NCBI RefSeq assembly: GCF_000488215.1
Contig: NZ_KI530734.1
Location: 62,001-126,000 of the forward strand
DNA from: Acinetobacter nectaris CIP 110549
GTDB lineage: Bacteria > Pseudomonadota > Gammaproteobacteria > Pseudomonadales > Moraxellaceae
Length of the DNA stretch: 64,000 bases
Reading direction: 5' to 3'
A program made the position numbers and the translations under genes. Positions 51,670 to 61,900 of this stretch are shown here, in pieces; the stretch's first letter is position 1; each line of letters starts with the position of its first letter. The notes below the pieces were generated by a model. The model made no database searches. It was not told the origin of the DNA and worked only from the letters and a program-made list of their open reading frames with translations.

Positions 51670-52902
51670 ATGAGCCAACATCTATCTCTTGATAAAGATA
51701 AAATTCGTTTTTTACTCCTTGAAGGTGTACACCAAAATGCAATTAACACATTAAATGCAGCAGGTTACACGAATATTGAATATCACAAAACTGCATTAGA
51801 AGGCGAAGCTTTAAAAGAAGCTGTTAAAGATGCACACTTTATTGGTATTCGCTCCCGTACTCAATTAACGGAAGAAATCTTTGAAGCAGCAGACAAACTA
51901 ATTGCTGTGGGATGTTTTTGTATTGGTACCAATCAGGTTGATTTAAAAGCAGCCATGTATCGTGGTATACCTGTATTTAATGCACCATTTTCAAATACAC
52001 GTTCAGTAGCAGAACTTGTTTTAGCTGAAACGATTCTCTTACTTCGTGGCGTACCAGAAAAGTCGACAACATGTCATCGTGGTGGATGGCAAAAAACTGC
52101 TGTTGGTTCATTTGAAACACGTGGGAAGACATTGGGGATTGTCGGCTACGGTTCAATTGGCTCACAACTTTCTGTACTTGCAGAAAGCTTAGGTATGCAC
52201 GTTATTTACTTTGATACTGTCACAAAACTACCTATGGGCAATGCACGCCAAGTAGGTTCATTAGATGAACTTCTTGAAACTGCAGATGTTGTTACATTAC
52301 ATGTGCCTGATGTGCCATCAACACGTAACTTCTTCACTAAAGAACAGTTTAATAAAATGAAGCAAGGTTCTATCTTCTTAAATGCAGCACGTGGTACATG
52401 TGTTGTTATTGAAGACCTTGCAGATGCAATTAAATCTGGTCATTTAGCGGGTGCGGCAGTTGACGTATTCCCTAAAGAGCCTAAAGGCAACAATGAGGAA
52501 TTCCAGTCTCCTCTACGTGGCTTAGACAACGTGATCTTAACACCACACGTTGGTGGTTCAACGATGGAAGCTCAAGCAAATATCGGTTTTGAAGTTGCTG
52601 AGAAATTTGTTGCTTACTCAGACAAGGGTATGACACTTTCTGCGGTTAACTTCCCTGAAATTGCACTTCCATTAGCAGAAGGCAAGCACCGTTTACTACA
52701 TATTCATAAAAACGTGCCGGGTGTATTATCAAAAATTAATACCTTATTTGCAGAACAGCACATCAACATTTCAGGTCAGTCTTTAATGACTAAAGATGAT
52801 GTTGGTTACCTTGTTATGGACGTAGATGCATCTGCTTCCGCAGAAGCGCTTGATATGCTGCATCAAGTTGAAGGAACAATCCGTATTCGTGTTTTGTTCT
52901 AA
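51670..52902 (+). CDS. serA: D-3-phosphoglycerate dehydrogenase
   Basis: The 410-residue SerA performs the first step of serine synthesis and, by family, also reduces 2-oxoglutarate to D-2-hydroxyglutarate. It has a catalytic domain split around a Rossmann NAD site (GYGSIGSQL), the HVGGSTMEAQ active-site histidine region, and a C-terminal ACT domain (about 337-410) that senses serine. I start at 51670 (MSQHLSLDKD) because GGAG is 5 nt upstream. The longer frame from 51583 adds 29 unrelated residues and runs into the promoter region shared with the divergent FAD gene. Confidence 0.96.
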   Translation: MSQHLSLDKDKIRFLLLEGVHQNAINTLNAAGYTNIEYHKTALEGEALKEAVKDAHFIGIRSRTQLTEEIFEAADKLIAVGCFCIGTNQVDLKAAMYRGIPVFNAPFSNTRSVAELVLAETILLLRGVPEKSTTCHRGGWQKTAVGSFETRGKTLGIVGYGSIGSQLSVLAESLGMHVIYFDTVTKLPMGNARQVGSLDELLETADVVTLHVPDVPSTRNFFTKEQFNKMKQGSIFLNAARGTCVVIEDLADAIKSGHLAGAAVDVFPKEPKGNNEEFQSPLRGLDNVILTPHVGGSTMEAQANIGFEVAEKFVAYSDKGMTLSAVNFPEIALPLAEGKHRLLHIHKNVPGVLSKINTLFAEQHINISGQSLMTKDDVGYLVMDVDASASAEALDMLHQVEGTIRIRVLF

Positions 52903-52921
52903 GTTAAACCTATGTTTAAAG

Positions 52922-52950
52922 AAGCCATAACTTTTTAGTTGTGGCTTTTT
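52922..52950 (+). terminator. Terminator of serA
   Basis: A 10-bp stem AAGCCATAAC/GTTGTGGCTT (one G-U pair) with a 6-nt loop is followed by T's; it lies just before the next gene's start. Confidence 0.8.
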
Positions 52951-52973
52951 TTATTCTGAATAAAAAGGCCTAT

Positions 52974-53915
52974 ATGAAAATAGAAAACCAAAATAACTAC
53001 AGCTCTGCGATCCTCTTACTACTCATCGCTATTGTAAGTATTCAATTTAGCGGCTCTCTTGCTAAAACACTTTTCCAAACACATGATGTTCTTGTTGTCG
53101 CAACTATGCGTTTAGGAATTGGTGCAGCCATTCTAGCAATTGTTGGTCGCTTATGGACAATCAACTGGAATAATATTCAGTGGAAAACAATTATTACATA
53201 TGGCATAGCACTCAGTGGAATGAATGCACTTTTCTATATGTCACTCAAATACTTACCATTAGGTATTGCTGTTTCTTTTGAATTTATTGGCCCATTGGCT
53301 GTTGCATTATTTCATGCAAAACAAAAGTTTGACTTTATTTGGGTTGGACTCGCTATTTTAGGTATGTGTTTACTCTTTCCTTTTAACAAAGGTCAACTTT
53401 CTTTCGATGTTGTAGGCATTGCATATGCTCTAGGCGCTGGAGCATGTTGGGCTTGCTACATTCTTTCAGGTCAGAAAGATGCAGGTATTTCAGGAACACA
53501 TACCGCGTGTCTAGGCATGTTTATTGGTACATTGGTGGTACTACCATTTGCACTCAATAGTGGTAGCTTTACACATGCATTTGAAGCAAAATCATTAGGT
53601 TACTTCTTTTTACTTGCTGTCTTGGCGAGTGCTTTACCTTATGCACTTGAAATCATTGTGCTCAAACGTATTCCACCTTTAGTATTTGGTACACTCACCA
53701 GTTTAGAACCTGCTGTTGCTGCAATTTCAGGATTCATTTTTTTACATGAAAGCCTACTCGTTTCTCAATGGTTTGCTTTATCTACCATTATTATTGCTTC
53801 AATTGGTTGTACATGCTCGACACATTTTGCCAAACTCAACTTAGAACGAAAAATGCGTAAAAAACAAAAACAGCTCGAACAGCAATTTAAAAAAGATAAA
53901 AAGAAAGGATCTTAA
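52974..53915 (+). CDS. rhtA: RhtA-like amino-acid exporter (EamA/DMT family)
   Basis: The 313-residue ten-segment DMT transporter matches E. coli RhtA (threonine/homoserine exporter) through most of its length (SIQFSGSLAKTLF, LGIAVSFEFIGPLAVALF, ALGAGACWACYILSGQ). I start at 52974 because AAGG lies about 5 nt upstream; a GTG frame from 52941 is only the serA terminator region. The C-terminal tail is unusually basic (RKMRKKQKQLEQQFKKDKKK). Threonine or serine export is likely but unproven. Confidence 0.87.
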   Translation: MKIENQNNYSSAILLLLIAIVSIQFSGSLAKTLFQTHDVLVVATMRLGIGAAILAIVGRLWTINWNNIQWKTIITYGIALSGMNALFYMSLKYLPLGIAVSFEFIGPLAVALFHAKQKFDFIWVGLAILGMCLLFPFNKGQLSFDVVGIAYALGAGACWACYILSGQKDAGISGTHTACLGMFIGTLVVLPFALNSGSFTHAFEAKSLGYFFLLAVLASALPYALEIIVLKRIPPLVFGTLTSLEPAVAAISGFIFLHESLLVSQWFALSTIIIASIGCTCSTHFAKLNLERKMRKKQKQLEQQFKKDKKKGS

Positions 53916-53929
53916 AAGATCCTTTCTTT
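53900..53929. terminator. Bidirectional terminator overlapping gene ends
   Basis: A perfect 12-bp stem AAAGAAAGGATC/GATCCTTTCTTT (53900-53911, 53918-53929) lies over the rhtA stop and beside the TSUP stop. Confidence 0.8.
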
Positions 53930-54695
53930 AGCCTTTAATCATTTGATAGCCAATACGAACAATTAAGACAGAAACAAGTCCTAAGAATATTTTTCGCACG
54001 AAACCACTACCATATTTTAAAGCAACTTTAACACCAACCACCGAGCCAATAATATTGGCTGTAGCCATCATTAAACCAATACCAATTAGTGCATGACCTG
54101 TTGGAATGAAAAAGCTCAAGGCTGCAAAATTAGTCATAAAATTGCCAATTTTAGACAATGCAGAAGCATGTACAAAGTCTACACCGAGAAACCGAATAAA
54201 AAAGAAAATGAAAAAACTGCCCGTACCCGGTCCAAATAACCCATCATAAAATCCAATAATAAGGCTACCTATAGCTGCATAGATAAGCACTTTCTTACTC
54301 ACTTCAAGTTGGTTATCTGTTTGTCCAAAATCTTTTTTTATGAACGTATAAACTGCAATAACAATAAGTAAAACAAAGACCAATGGTCTGAGCACAGACT
54401 GTGGAATCAATGACAAACAAGCAGCACCCGCAAATGCACTGATGAGTGCACAAATTGCAATTACACTTAATAAGGCCCATTGCAGTTTTACCTTTTTACT
54501 AAAAGTATAAGCTGCCGATGCTGTCCCAAAAATCGATGAAAGTTTATTTGTACCAATTACTGTTGCAGGCTGCATCTGAGGAAATGTACTCATCAAACCG
54601 GGAATTTGGATTAACCCACCACCACCAACAGCAGCATCAACTGCACCTGCTGTAAAAGCAAATCCAATCAGCGTTATTACAGTTAATACATCCAT
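53928..54695 (-). CDS. TSUP-family permease (TauE/SafE-like)
   Basis: The 255-residue membrane protein has about eight segments and the TSUP pattern: AVDAAVGGGGLIQIPGLM near the N-terminus and FYDGLFGPGTGSFFIFFF in the second half. The family exports sulfite, sulfoacetate or other organic anions; the substrate is unknown here. It follows truB by 17 bp on the same strand, and may share its transcript. Confidence 0.88.
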   Translation of the reverse strand: MDVLTVITLIGFAFTAGAVDAAVGGGGLIQIPGLMSTFPQMQPATVIGTNKLSSIFGTASAAYTFSKKVKLQWALLSVIAICALISAFAGAACLSLIPQSVLRPLVFVLLIVIAVYTFIKKDFGQTDNQLEVSKKVLIYAAIGSLIIGFYDGLFGPGTGSFFIFFFIRFLGVDFVHASALSKIGNFMTNFAALSFFIPTGHALIGIGLMMATANIIGSVVGVKVALKYGSGFVRKIFLGLVSVLIVRIGYQMIKG

Positions 54696-54712
54696 TTATC
54701 TTTTACTCACTA

Positions 54713-55627
54713 TTAACTTTTATGTAGGTTTAAAACTCGTTTTGGAACCAATCTTTTTTTATCTGTTATTTCTGCCAAACCAAGGCACAACTCTCCATCA
54801 AAAACCAAAACTTGGCTTTCTTCCGCATGATCAATATTGCTTTCTAAACCATTGCAGAAGTATTTTTCTCGACCCTCTGGGACTTGAACACGTGTGAAAT
54901 GCTCAACAGGTGCAAATGCAGGAAGCAATAAAGCTTCTCTTTCGTGTTCGGTCAAGCTTTCTAAAAATTCGATGGTATATTCTGGAATTAAATCAAAATG
55001 TCCTGTACCAACGCGATGCAATGCAGAAAGATGACCACCACAACCAAGGGCCTCACCAATATCTTCCCCAAGCACACGGATATACGTTCCTTTTGAGCAA
55101 GTTACATCTAGTGTCAGACTATCTTCAGTAAATGCAACAAGTGTTAAATCTGATATCGTAATTGGACGTGCTTCTCGCTCGATTTCTATACCTTGTCGCG
55201 CAAGTTCATAAAGTGGTTTGCCATGTTTTTTCAAAGCAGAATACATTGGTGGTACTTGTTGGGTATCACCTCGAAATAAATCGAGTACTTTTTCTATTTT
55301 TTCTTGAGTTAGCTCAGGTACAGGACGTTGCTGAAGGATATCCCCTTCTACATCTCCCGTTGTTGTCGCAATACCTAGCTTAACTGTCGTTTCATAGCGC
55401 TTGACTGAGTCGAGTAAATAATGAGAGAACTTCGTTGCCTCACCTAAGCAAATTGGCAATAAACCCGTTGCTAGTGGATCTAATGCACCTGTATGACCTG
55501 CTTTTTCAGCACGAAATAACCAACGTACTTTTTGTAGGGCAGCATTAGAACTTAGATGCAAAGGCTTATTAAGTAGAAATACACCATGGATATGACGGCG
55601 CTGAGTTTTTTTCTTTTGAACTGACAT
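54713..55627 (-). CDS. truB: tRNA pseudouridine(55) synthase
   Basis: The 304-residue TruB makes pseudouridine 55 in the T-loop of all tRNAs. The catalytic aspartate is Asp50 in [16 protein letters not shown], and the C-terminal PUA-like part ends [13 protein letters not shown] start at 55627 (MSVQKKKTQ) because the longer frame needs a TTG. A terminator lies between it and rplS, so it likely has its own promoter. Confidence 0.96.
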   Translation of the reverse strand: MSVQKKKTQRRHIHGVFLLNKPLHLSSNAALQKVRWLFRAEKAGHTGALDPLATGLLPICLGEATKFSHYLLDSVKRYETTVKLGIATTTGDVEGDILQQRPVPELTQEKIEKVLDLFRGDTQQVPPMYSALKKHGKPLYELARQGIEIEREARPITISDLTLVAFTEDSLTLDVTCSKGTYIRVLGEDIGEALGCGGHLSALHRVGTGHFDLIPEYTIEFLESLTEHEREALLLPAFAPVEHFTRVQVPEGREKYFCNGLESNIDHAEESQVLVFDGELCLGLAEITDKKRLVPKRVLNLHKS

Positions 55628-55740
55628 ATTTTGATACAACAACAAAAAGACAGGTCATATTAACAAACCTCAATTCGATGATCAGCACAATTATCGGTTT
55701 TTATAATTTCTTAATTTTATATTCATTATTTTTAAAATAA

Positions 55741-55767
55741 AAAAATGCGCCATGTTGGCGCATTTTT
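55741..55767 (-). terminator. Terminator of the rpsP-rimM-trmD-rplS operon
   Basis: A 12-bp stem AAAAATGCGCCA/TGGCGCATTTTT (55741-55752, 55756-55767) has a TGT loop. A T-run follows on the minus strand. Confidence 0.9.
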
Positions 55768-55783
55768 TTGGCTCAAGTAAAGA

Positions 55784-56155
55784 TTATTTCGCTTTACGAG
55801 CAGGTAGTTTTTCACGAATACGTGCAGCTTTACCAGATAATTCACGTAGGTAATAAAGCTTAGCGCGACGTACGTCACCACGACGTTTAACTTCAATTTT
55901 AGCAACGATTGGTGAATGTGTTTGGAATACACGCTCAACACCAACACCGCTTGAAATTTTACGTACAGTGAATGCAGAGTTCAAACCACGGTTTTTCTTC
56001 GCGATTACAACACCTTCAAATGCCTGAAGACGCTCACGCTCACCTTCTTTTACTTTTACTTGAACTACAACAGTGTCACCTGGTGCAAAAGCAGGGATGT
56101 CTGATTTTAACTGTGCATTTTCAACAGCTTGAACTAAAGGATGTTTACCACTCAT
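55784..56155 (-). CDS. rplS: Ribosomal protein L19
   Basis: The 123-residue L19 of the large ribosomal subunit begins [12 protein letters not shown] and has the typical [26 protein letters not shown] end. I start at 56155 because GGAG precedes it; the longer frame from 56170 begins with TTG and overlaps the binding site. It is the last gene of the operon, with a 141-nt structured leader after trmD. Confidence 0.97.
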   Translation of the reverse strand: MSGKHPLVQAVENAQLKSDIPAFAPGDTVVVQVKVKEGERERLQAFEGVVIAKKNRGLNSAFTVRKISSGVGVERVFQTHSPIVAKIEVKRRGDVRRAKLYYLRELSGKAARIREKLPARKAK

Positions 56156-56296
56156 TGTGGGAATCTCCAATAATGCGGTTAAGACCTTGTCTTATGACCG
56201 CTGGGGATAGAGGCTTTCACGCATATCGACCCGGTTATCTTCCCCTTTATTGTTGGATATAACAATAAAGAGCCTATCTCAAATCGCTTAAAATAT
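56156..56296 (-). promoter_or_regulatory. Structured trmD-rplS intergenic leader
   Basis: A perfect 10-bp stem, CTTTATTGTT/AACAATAAAG (56245-56254 and 56261-56270 on the plus strand), lies in 141 nt that are non-coding. A second dyad, GCTTAAA/TTTAAGC, is at the trmD end. An RNA-processing or control site is a fair guess; no clear promoter is present. Confidence 0.45.
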
Positions 56297-57037
56297 TTAA
56301 GCTTTTAAATCTTTTAGCCACTTCTTTTGTTGTGGACTCAACTCAACTTTTTCAACCAACTCAGGGCGGCGATCTAGTGTACGTTGATACCTTTGCAAAA
56401 AGCGCCACTTTTCAATATTGCCATGATGCCCCGATTTTAATACATCAGGTACAGACAAGCCTTCAAAGTGATCGGGCTTTGTATATTGTGGGCAATCTAA
56501 AAGACCATCCACAAAAGAGTCCTGCACCGCAGATTGTTCATCAGACATTGTATTCGGTAATCTTCGAATCAATGTATCTAACAACACCATTGCAGGGAGT
56601 TCACCACCAGAGAGAACATAATCACCAATAGACCACTCTTGGTCGACATATTGCTGAATAAGACGTTCATCAATGCCTTCATAACGACCACAAAGTACAA
56701 TCATACCGTCATATTCAATCAGGTCGTGTACTTCATTTTCATGAAGGGTTTTTCCTTGTGGAGACATATACACCACAGGAACACGTGTACATCCTGCTTG
56801 CGAAGCAAGTTGTTTTGCATGATGAATTGCTTTTGCCAAAGGCTCTGCCATCATCACCATACCCGGGCCACCACCAAATGGACGTTCATCCACTCTTTTG
56901 TAGTTTCCCTCAGCAAAATCACGAGGATTAATGCAATGTATTTGCACAATATCGCGTTTTACCGCACGCCCGCTAATACCGTAGGCTGTAATCGCTTCAA
57001 ACATCTCAGGAAAAAGCGTAATGACTGCAAAAAACAC
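56297..57037 (-). CDS. trmD: tRNA (guanine-N1-)-methyltransferase
   Basis: The 246-residue SPOUT methyltransferase makes m1G37 in tRNA, which prevents frameshifting. The knotted fold segments are visible: [27 protein letters not shown] and [17 protein letters not shown]. The start is GTG at 57037 with AGGAGAG upstream. It lies 47 bp after rimM in the operon. Confidence 0.97.
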   Translation of the reverse strand: MFFAVITLFPEMFEAITAYGISGRAVKRDIVQIHCINPRDFAEGNYKRVDERPFGGGPGMVMMAEPLAKAIHHAKQLASQAGCTRVPVVYMSPQGKTLHENEVHDLIEYDGMIVLCGRYEGIDERLIQQYVDQEWSIGDYVLSGGELPAMVLLDTLIRRLPNTMSDEQSAVQDSFVDGLLDCPQYTKPDHFEGLSVPDVLKSGHHGNIEKWRFLQRYQRTLDRRPELVEKVELSPQQKKWLKDLKA

Positions 57038-57084
57038 CGCAGACTCTCCTCTATTTCCTGCTGTGACTCATCCAAAAATATGGA

Positions 57085-57633
57085 TTAATAATCTATGCCC
57101 CAGTTGACATAAATACGACCAGCTTCAAGATCAACGGCTTGTACAACGTCTTTATGCCATGGAATCATTCGCTCTTCAGAATCTATGCTGTCAGGTGTGG
57201 CGTGAACCACCATTACATCATTTGCTCCTGTCTCAAACAGTTCATGAATTTGACCAAGATTTACATCTTGTTCTTCTTCATTCAGACTCACTACTGTAAG
57301 ACCTTTTAAGTCCGACCAGTAATATTCATCTACACCTGCTTTTGGAAGTTGCGATTTTGAAATCCAAATATTAGCACCGACTAAACTCTCCGCTAATGTG
57401 CGATCACTCACATCCTTTAGCGCAGCAACCAAGCCTTTGCCATGTGGCTTCCAACGTTTTACATTCACTATTTGCCAACCTGCTTTGGTTTCTACAAACC
57501 AAGGAAGATAGTCAAATATGTTGCTCATGGGTTCTGTATTTGAATACACCCACAGCCACCCATTAAGTCCATATGCTGAACGTAACTGTCCAATCTGAAT
57601 ACGATCTTCGGGTACATTCTGAGTTGGTTTCAT
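57085..57633 (-). CDS. rimM: 16S rRNA processing protein RimM
   Basis: The 182-residue assembly factor binds S19 and helps mature the 30S head. The N-terminal beta-barrel begins RIQIGQLRSAYGLNGWLWVYS, and a C-terminal PRC-barrel contains the IPWHKDVVQAVD and IYVNWGIDY segments. It sits between rpsP and trmD, as is usual. Confidence 0.95.
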   Translation of the reverse strand: MKPTQNVPEDRIQIGQLRSAYGLNGWLWVYSNTEPMSNIFDYLPWFVETKAGWQIVNVKRWKPHGKGLVAALKDVSDRTLAESLVGANIWISKSQLPKAGVDEYYWSDLKGLTVVSLNEEEQDVNLGQIHELFETGANDVMVVHATPDSIDSEERMIPWHKDVVQAVDLEAGRIYVNWGIDY

Positions 57634-57652
57634 GGGCTATACCTACTACAAA

Positions 57653-57910
57653 TTATGCAGCAGTTGCAGCTTTTTTAGCTTGAACAGCTAAGGCAGCAAC
57701 ACGCTCAGATGGTTGAGCACCTTGAGCAACCCAATGTGCATAGCGATCAACGTCTAAACGAAGTTTTTCCGCTTGACCTTGAGCAGTTGGGTTAAAGAAA
57801 CCAATACGTTCGATGAAACGACCGTCACGTGCATTACGGCTATCTGTAATGATCACTTGATAGAACGGACGTTTTTTAGCACCACCGCGTGCTAGACGAA
57901 TTACGACCAT
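57653..57910 (-). CDS. rpsP: Ribosomal protein S16
   Basis: The 85-residue S16 of the small subunit begins [18 protein letters not shown], with the signature [16 protein letters not shown]. It leads the operon rpsP-rimM-trmD-rplS on the minus strand, with a likely promoter about 70-95 bp upstream. Confidence 0.98.
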   Translation of the reverse strand: MVVIRLARGGAKKRPFYQVIITDSRNARDGRFIERIGFFNPTAQGQAEKLRLDVDRYAHWVAQGAQPSERVAALAVQAKKAATAA

Positions 57911-57977
57911 GTTAATACTCTCACATGTTAATAAAACTTTTTAGATTCGGCTGAACCTAAAAAGGCGAACATTTTAC

Positions 57978-58005
57978 GATATATTCGCCAGAAGGGAAAG
58001 GTCAA
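57978..58005 (-). promoter_or_regulatory. Candidate promoter of the rpsP operon
   Basis: On the minus strand, TTGACC (58005-58000) and TATATC (57983-57978) are 16 bp apart. Confidence 0.6.
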
Positions 58006-58041
58006 TTTTTGAGTTATTCACAAATTTGAATTTATTTAAGC

Positions 58042-58467
58042 CTAATTCCATGTAGATGTTGCAGTTAAACTACATGTTCCTTGACCTTGAGACCAATATT
58101 TCCAGCCATCTTGGTTTAAACAAATAATACCATCACCATTTTGCCGACCTGATGCTGGTGTTGCTGCTAAGGTATATCCACGATTATCTGCATCTAAAGT
58201 AAGCGTAATTGTATAATTCGCCGTTCCTTGTGCAGGATAACTCACAGACCCACCAACATTTGCTACAGTTGCATTTGCATATGTACGATTTACAAGTTTG
58301 TAAGACTGTAAACGCCCAGCAAGTCGTGTAAGTTCACTTTGAGCATCTACACGGTTTGTTTTAACTACATAATTTGTATACGAGGGATAAGCTATTGCTG
58401 CCAATATGGCTACAATTGCTACAACAATCATTAATTCAATGAGTGTAAAACCTTTTTGTGCTTTCAT
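58042..58467 (-). CDS. comF: Type IV pilin-like protein (PilE/ComF-like)
   Basis: The 141-residue protein has a short leader (MKAQKG) followed by the type IV prepilin sequence FTLIELMIVVAIVAILAAIA with Glu5 of the mature chain; PilD would cleave after Gly6. The C-terminal domain has a cysteine pair (IICLNQDGW...GTCSL). In Acinetobacter baylyi two pilin-like factors ComE and ComF follow ComC and are needed for DNA uptake, and the gene order here fits; the symbol rests on that. It starts inside the comE stop (TAATG). Confidence 0.85.
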   Translation of the reverse strand: MKAQKGFTLIELMIVVAIVAILAAIAYPSYTNYVVKTNRVDAQSELTRLAGRLQSYKLVNRTYANATVANVGGSVSYPAQGTANYTITLTLDADNRGYTLAATPASGRQNGDGIICLNQDGWKYWSQGQGTCSLTATSTWN

Positions 58468-58958
58468 TACCAGTTTTCACTCCCTGTACCACATGTTTCA
58501 AATGTCACATTGCTACTTGCTTTATTCTTACAGCGTAATCCACTACTTGTAAGTAATAATGTATAGTTATTAGGATCAGTTGTTTCAGATCTCATCGCCC
58601 AACTCTGGCCTATACTAGAATTTTTAAGAGCAGAATAGGAACCACCTGCTTGTTTCTCACAAAGTTGGATTGTAAAAGTTCCACCGTATGTTCCACCTGA
58701 GCACAGCTTATTCGTTGAATATGTAGGAATATTAATTGTATCTGTTCTAGGTGGGTTAGCACCTTTATAACTAAAATTACGTGCTTTATACCTCTCAAGC
58801 CATATAGCTATTTGCTGCATTTCTTGCATAGCCATACTTTCATTGGTTCGCCTTACATAGCTTTGATAGCTTGGTATTGCAATTGCTGCCAATATGGCAA
58901 CAATTACAACAACAATCATAAGTTCTAAAAGAGTAAAACCATTTTTTTTTAAATACAT
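58467..58958 (-). CDS. comE: Type IV pilin-like protein (PilE/ComE-like)
   Basis: The 163-residue protein begins MYLKKNG, then FTLLELMIVVVIVAILAAIA, the type IV prepilin N-terminus with Glu5. The C-terminal domain has two pairs of cysteines (KLCSGG...LCEK and RCKNK...TCGTG). It lies 11 bp after the pilY1/comC gene and overlaps comF by one base, so the three are one operon. The symbol rests on gene order and family. Confidence 0.85.
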   Translation of the reverse strand: MYLKKNGFTLLELMIVVVIVAILAAIAIPSYQSYVRRTNESMAMQEMQQIAIWLERYKARNFSYKGANPPRTDTINIPTYSTNKLCSGGTYGGTFTIQLCEKQAGGSYSALKNSSIGQSWAMRSETTDPNNYTLLLTSSGLRCKNKASSNVTFETCGTGSENW

Positions 58959-58969
58959 TTTTCGTACTC

Positions 58970-61900
58970 TTATTGCTCAAACCAACGTACACTTTTGAAC
59001 TTACCTGAGAAACTATATTGTTGATTAGTATTTGTCGTACTGTTGTTTGTTGTACTCGTCGTTCCACTTCCTATAAGCCCTATTACACTAGTTCCATCTG
59101 ATTTCTGATAAATCGTTGGATTCAACCTCTGAACACCATCACCCAAAGCTACAGATGATGCATCCTTTCGACCTGTACTACAGTATCCATAAGGTAAACA
59201 TAACTTTAGGGAAGAGGTTGTACCAACAATTCCTCCCGAGCACTGCGTTGGTTGTTGACTAGAGCTTTGCTTAGGGTTATATACAGGTATATATAGATCA
59301 GATAAATTACCGGTGCTTGCTAGTGCCACATAACTTCCCAATGCTTGAGGCTTAGTATTATTTAATAACGCACTGATTGGCTGTGTATCGGTTGTCAGAG
59401 TATAATACCAGCCAAACTTTGTCTGATTCGTAAATTGATTTTGACTATCTGTATTTAAATCACTAAAGGCAACTAAATCTGCCTCCTGTTTATCTGTTAA
59501 TGTCTTTGATCGATTACTGAATAAGTTTGAAGATGTAACATCATGATCTATAAGCACATAGACTCTATTAGGTGTCGCTTCAGCTGTACTGAGTGGATTA
59601 CTTCTATTGCCTGAAGCCAATGAAATTGCAGCAAAGTAACCATTATTATCTTGGTGTATGGTAAATGCTGGCATTTCATAAAAATGTTGTTGTTGTGCAT
59701 TAAAGTTTGCTAAACGGTTAACTGTTGCAAAAGTCGAGATATCTGATGTACTTGTATTTTTATTATTAATATCTATACGCCAAACCTGCCCACCTAAATC
59801 ACCAAAATATAGATGGTCAACCAAGCCATCCCCATCGCGGTCGACTGCTTTAATTTGACTCACTACGCTATATTTTAAATTAGATACTTTATAATCATTT
59901 GTACTACTACTATTTGTTGCTCCATATCTTACATCCCATAGACGATCTCCTGTTGTTGCATCAAATATATAGACACCTGCACCTAAATCACTAGTTTGAT
60001 TTGTTGAGCCATTTTCATATTGTGGATCATAACCACCACCAACAATCATTACATCTTTAACTTGCCCTGCTATTCTCATTTTTGCAATTGTTGGTTTAGA
60101 CCAACTTTGCCCCATTGTCGAAATAGCTGAATCAGAAATAGTGTTATTACTATCACGAGCAGAACTTGATGCGCTTATAATCTTGCTATTTATTGGATCT
60201 ATTTGAAATAAGAATTTAGGCGTCGCATTTGTTGGATCAGCAGAACCAATATCTTTAACATCAAGTCCATAATAACTATATCCCCCCATACGCATACCAC
60301 CATAAATATTTGCAGTAGTTGCATTTATAGTTCTACTTGAATCAGTCACAATAGTTGGGCTATATTTTACCCAAGATGTCCAAGGCGCATCTATACCATA
60401 ATAAGGATTATTTGTATTACGAACAGTATTATCTACAGAGAGCAGTCCATCACGTCTACCACCTTGTGTCGTCGACGTTTTTCCATCAATCGTTGTCGCA
60501 TCTTGTAAAATTTCATTTGGTAGAAATGCAGCAACTTCTTGTCCTGTTGCTTGGTCTACAATATGTAGTAAACCTTGTAGTGTTCCAAAAACAACATAGT
60601 CTTTACGGCTTTGCAAACTATCATTTGCATTATAAGTTGCTTGTGTTGTGAGTAAAAATGGATCTGAATGTAAAACAGAACCCATTTGTCTCATAATTGG
60701 TAAGTTTTTAACCTGATCATAGCTCCAACTAGAGCTGGCAGGAGTTTGGACTGCTTGCAGTAAACCTTTATTTAATTGATAGCCTAGAGCTGACCACAAA
60801 TAAGGCTGATAAATACGTGTTCTCCAAGTATCTGTAACAGCACGATTGTTTTGATTATAGTTAGGATCAGATTGTGACATTGTATTTACTTGATCTACAA
60901 GATTAGCTGTAACGCGTGTAAGCGTATTTGAACCTTGCCACTTTTTAGGATCAGTTGTTATAGCTAATGCATTTATATACAAAGGACGCGTTTTTACACC
61001 ATTAATATTATCATTTGCATTATTAAAACCACTCGGTACGAGCTGCGAAAGTGCACCACCTTTTATCGCAAAATCACCATCTGCTACAGTACTATTGGTG
61101 CTCCAGATATCAGTTGTATTCTTATTTACTAATCCATTATTTCCAATAACATTATTACTATTTCTATCTTTTATTACTCCAGATAATAGCTGATATTTTT
61201 TTAAGTTTCCTAACCATAATTGCTGTGTAGAGCCAACAGTTAGATTACTACTACTTACATTTGGTTGAAATTGTGGTGAAAAAATAGGAGTTAAGTTATT
61301 TGCAATATCTTTATAAGGAGAAAGTACATTTAATGGATCTAATGGCGCAATATAACTACCAAAGCTCGAAGAACCAAATTTCACATCCATGGACTTCACT
61401 AAACTAGATATCGCATTTACTACTCCACTAGTATCACTAGCAATCGTAAACCCATCCGTCGTCGTAAGCTGTGAAACATCTTGAGGGTTATCATAGCCAT
61501 CTAAGTTACCATGTGCTCCTATATACCCCCATTTACGCATTTCTTTACTTACAAGAAAATTTGCAGAATTATTATTAAAATCAGACCCAAAACCAACGAT
61601 AGATGTATATATTTTTTTATTTAAAGGATCAGATGAGTAAGGATCCGCATTATAAATTTTTTGCGCAAAATTACCAATACAACCTAATGAACTTCTATCT
61701 TGAGAGTACTGAGATGTAGAGTATGAAGTAAATGGTGGATATGCACCAGCAAAGTTTGTATTCCAAACAGTTTGATTTACTGTTTGAGTTGTCATTCTAG
61801 GTACTTGTACCCATTTTGATACCCAAACTTTATTTGGTACCCAGTTACACTGCCAACTCACACGAGGAACCCATATAATCCCAACCCAACCACTTTGATC

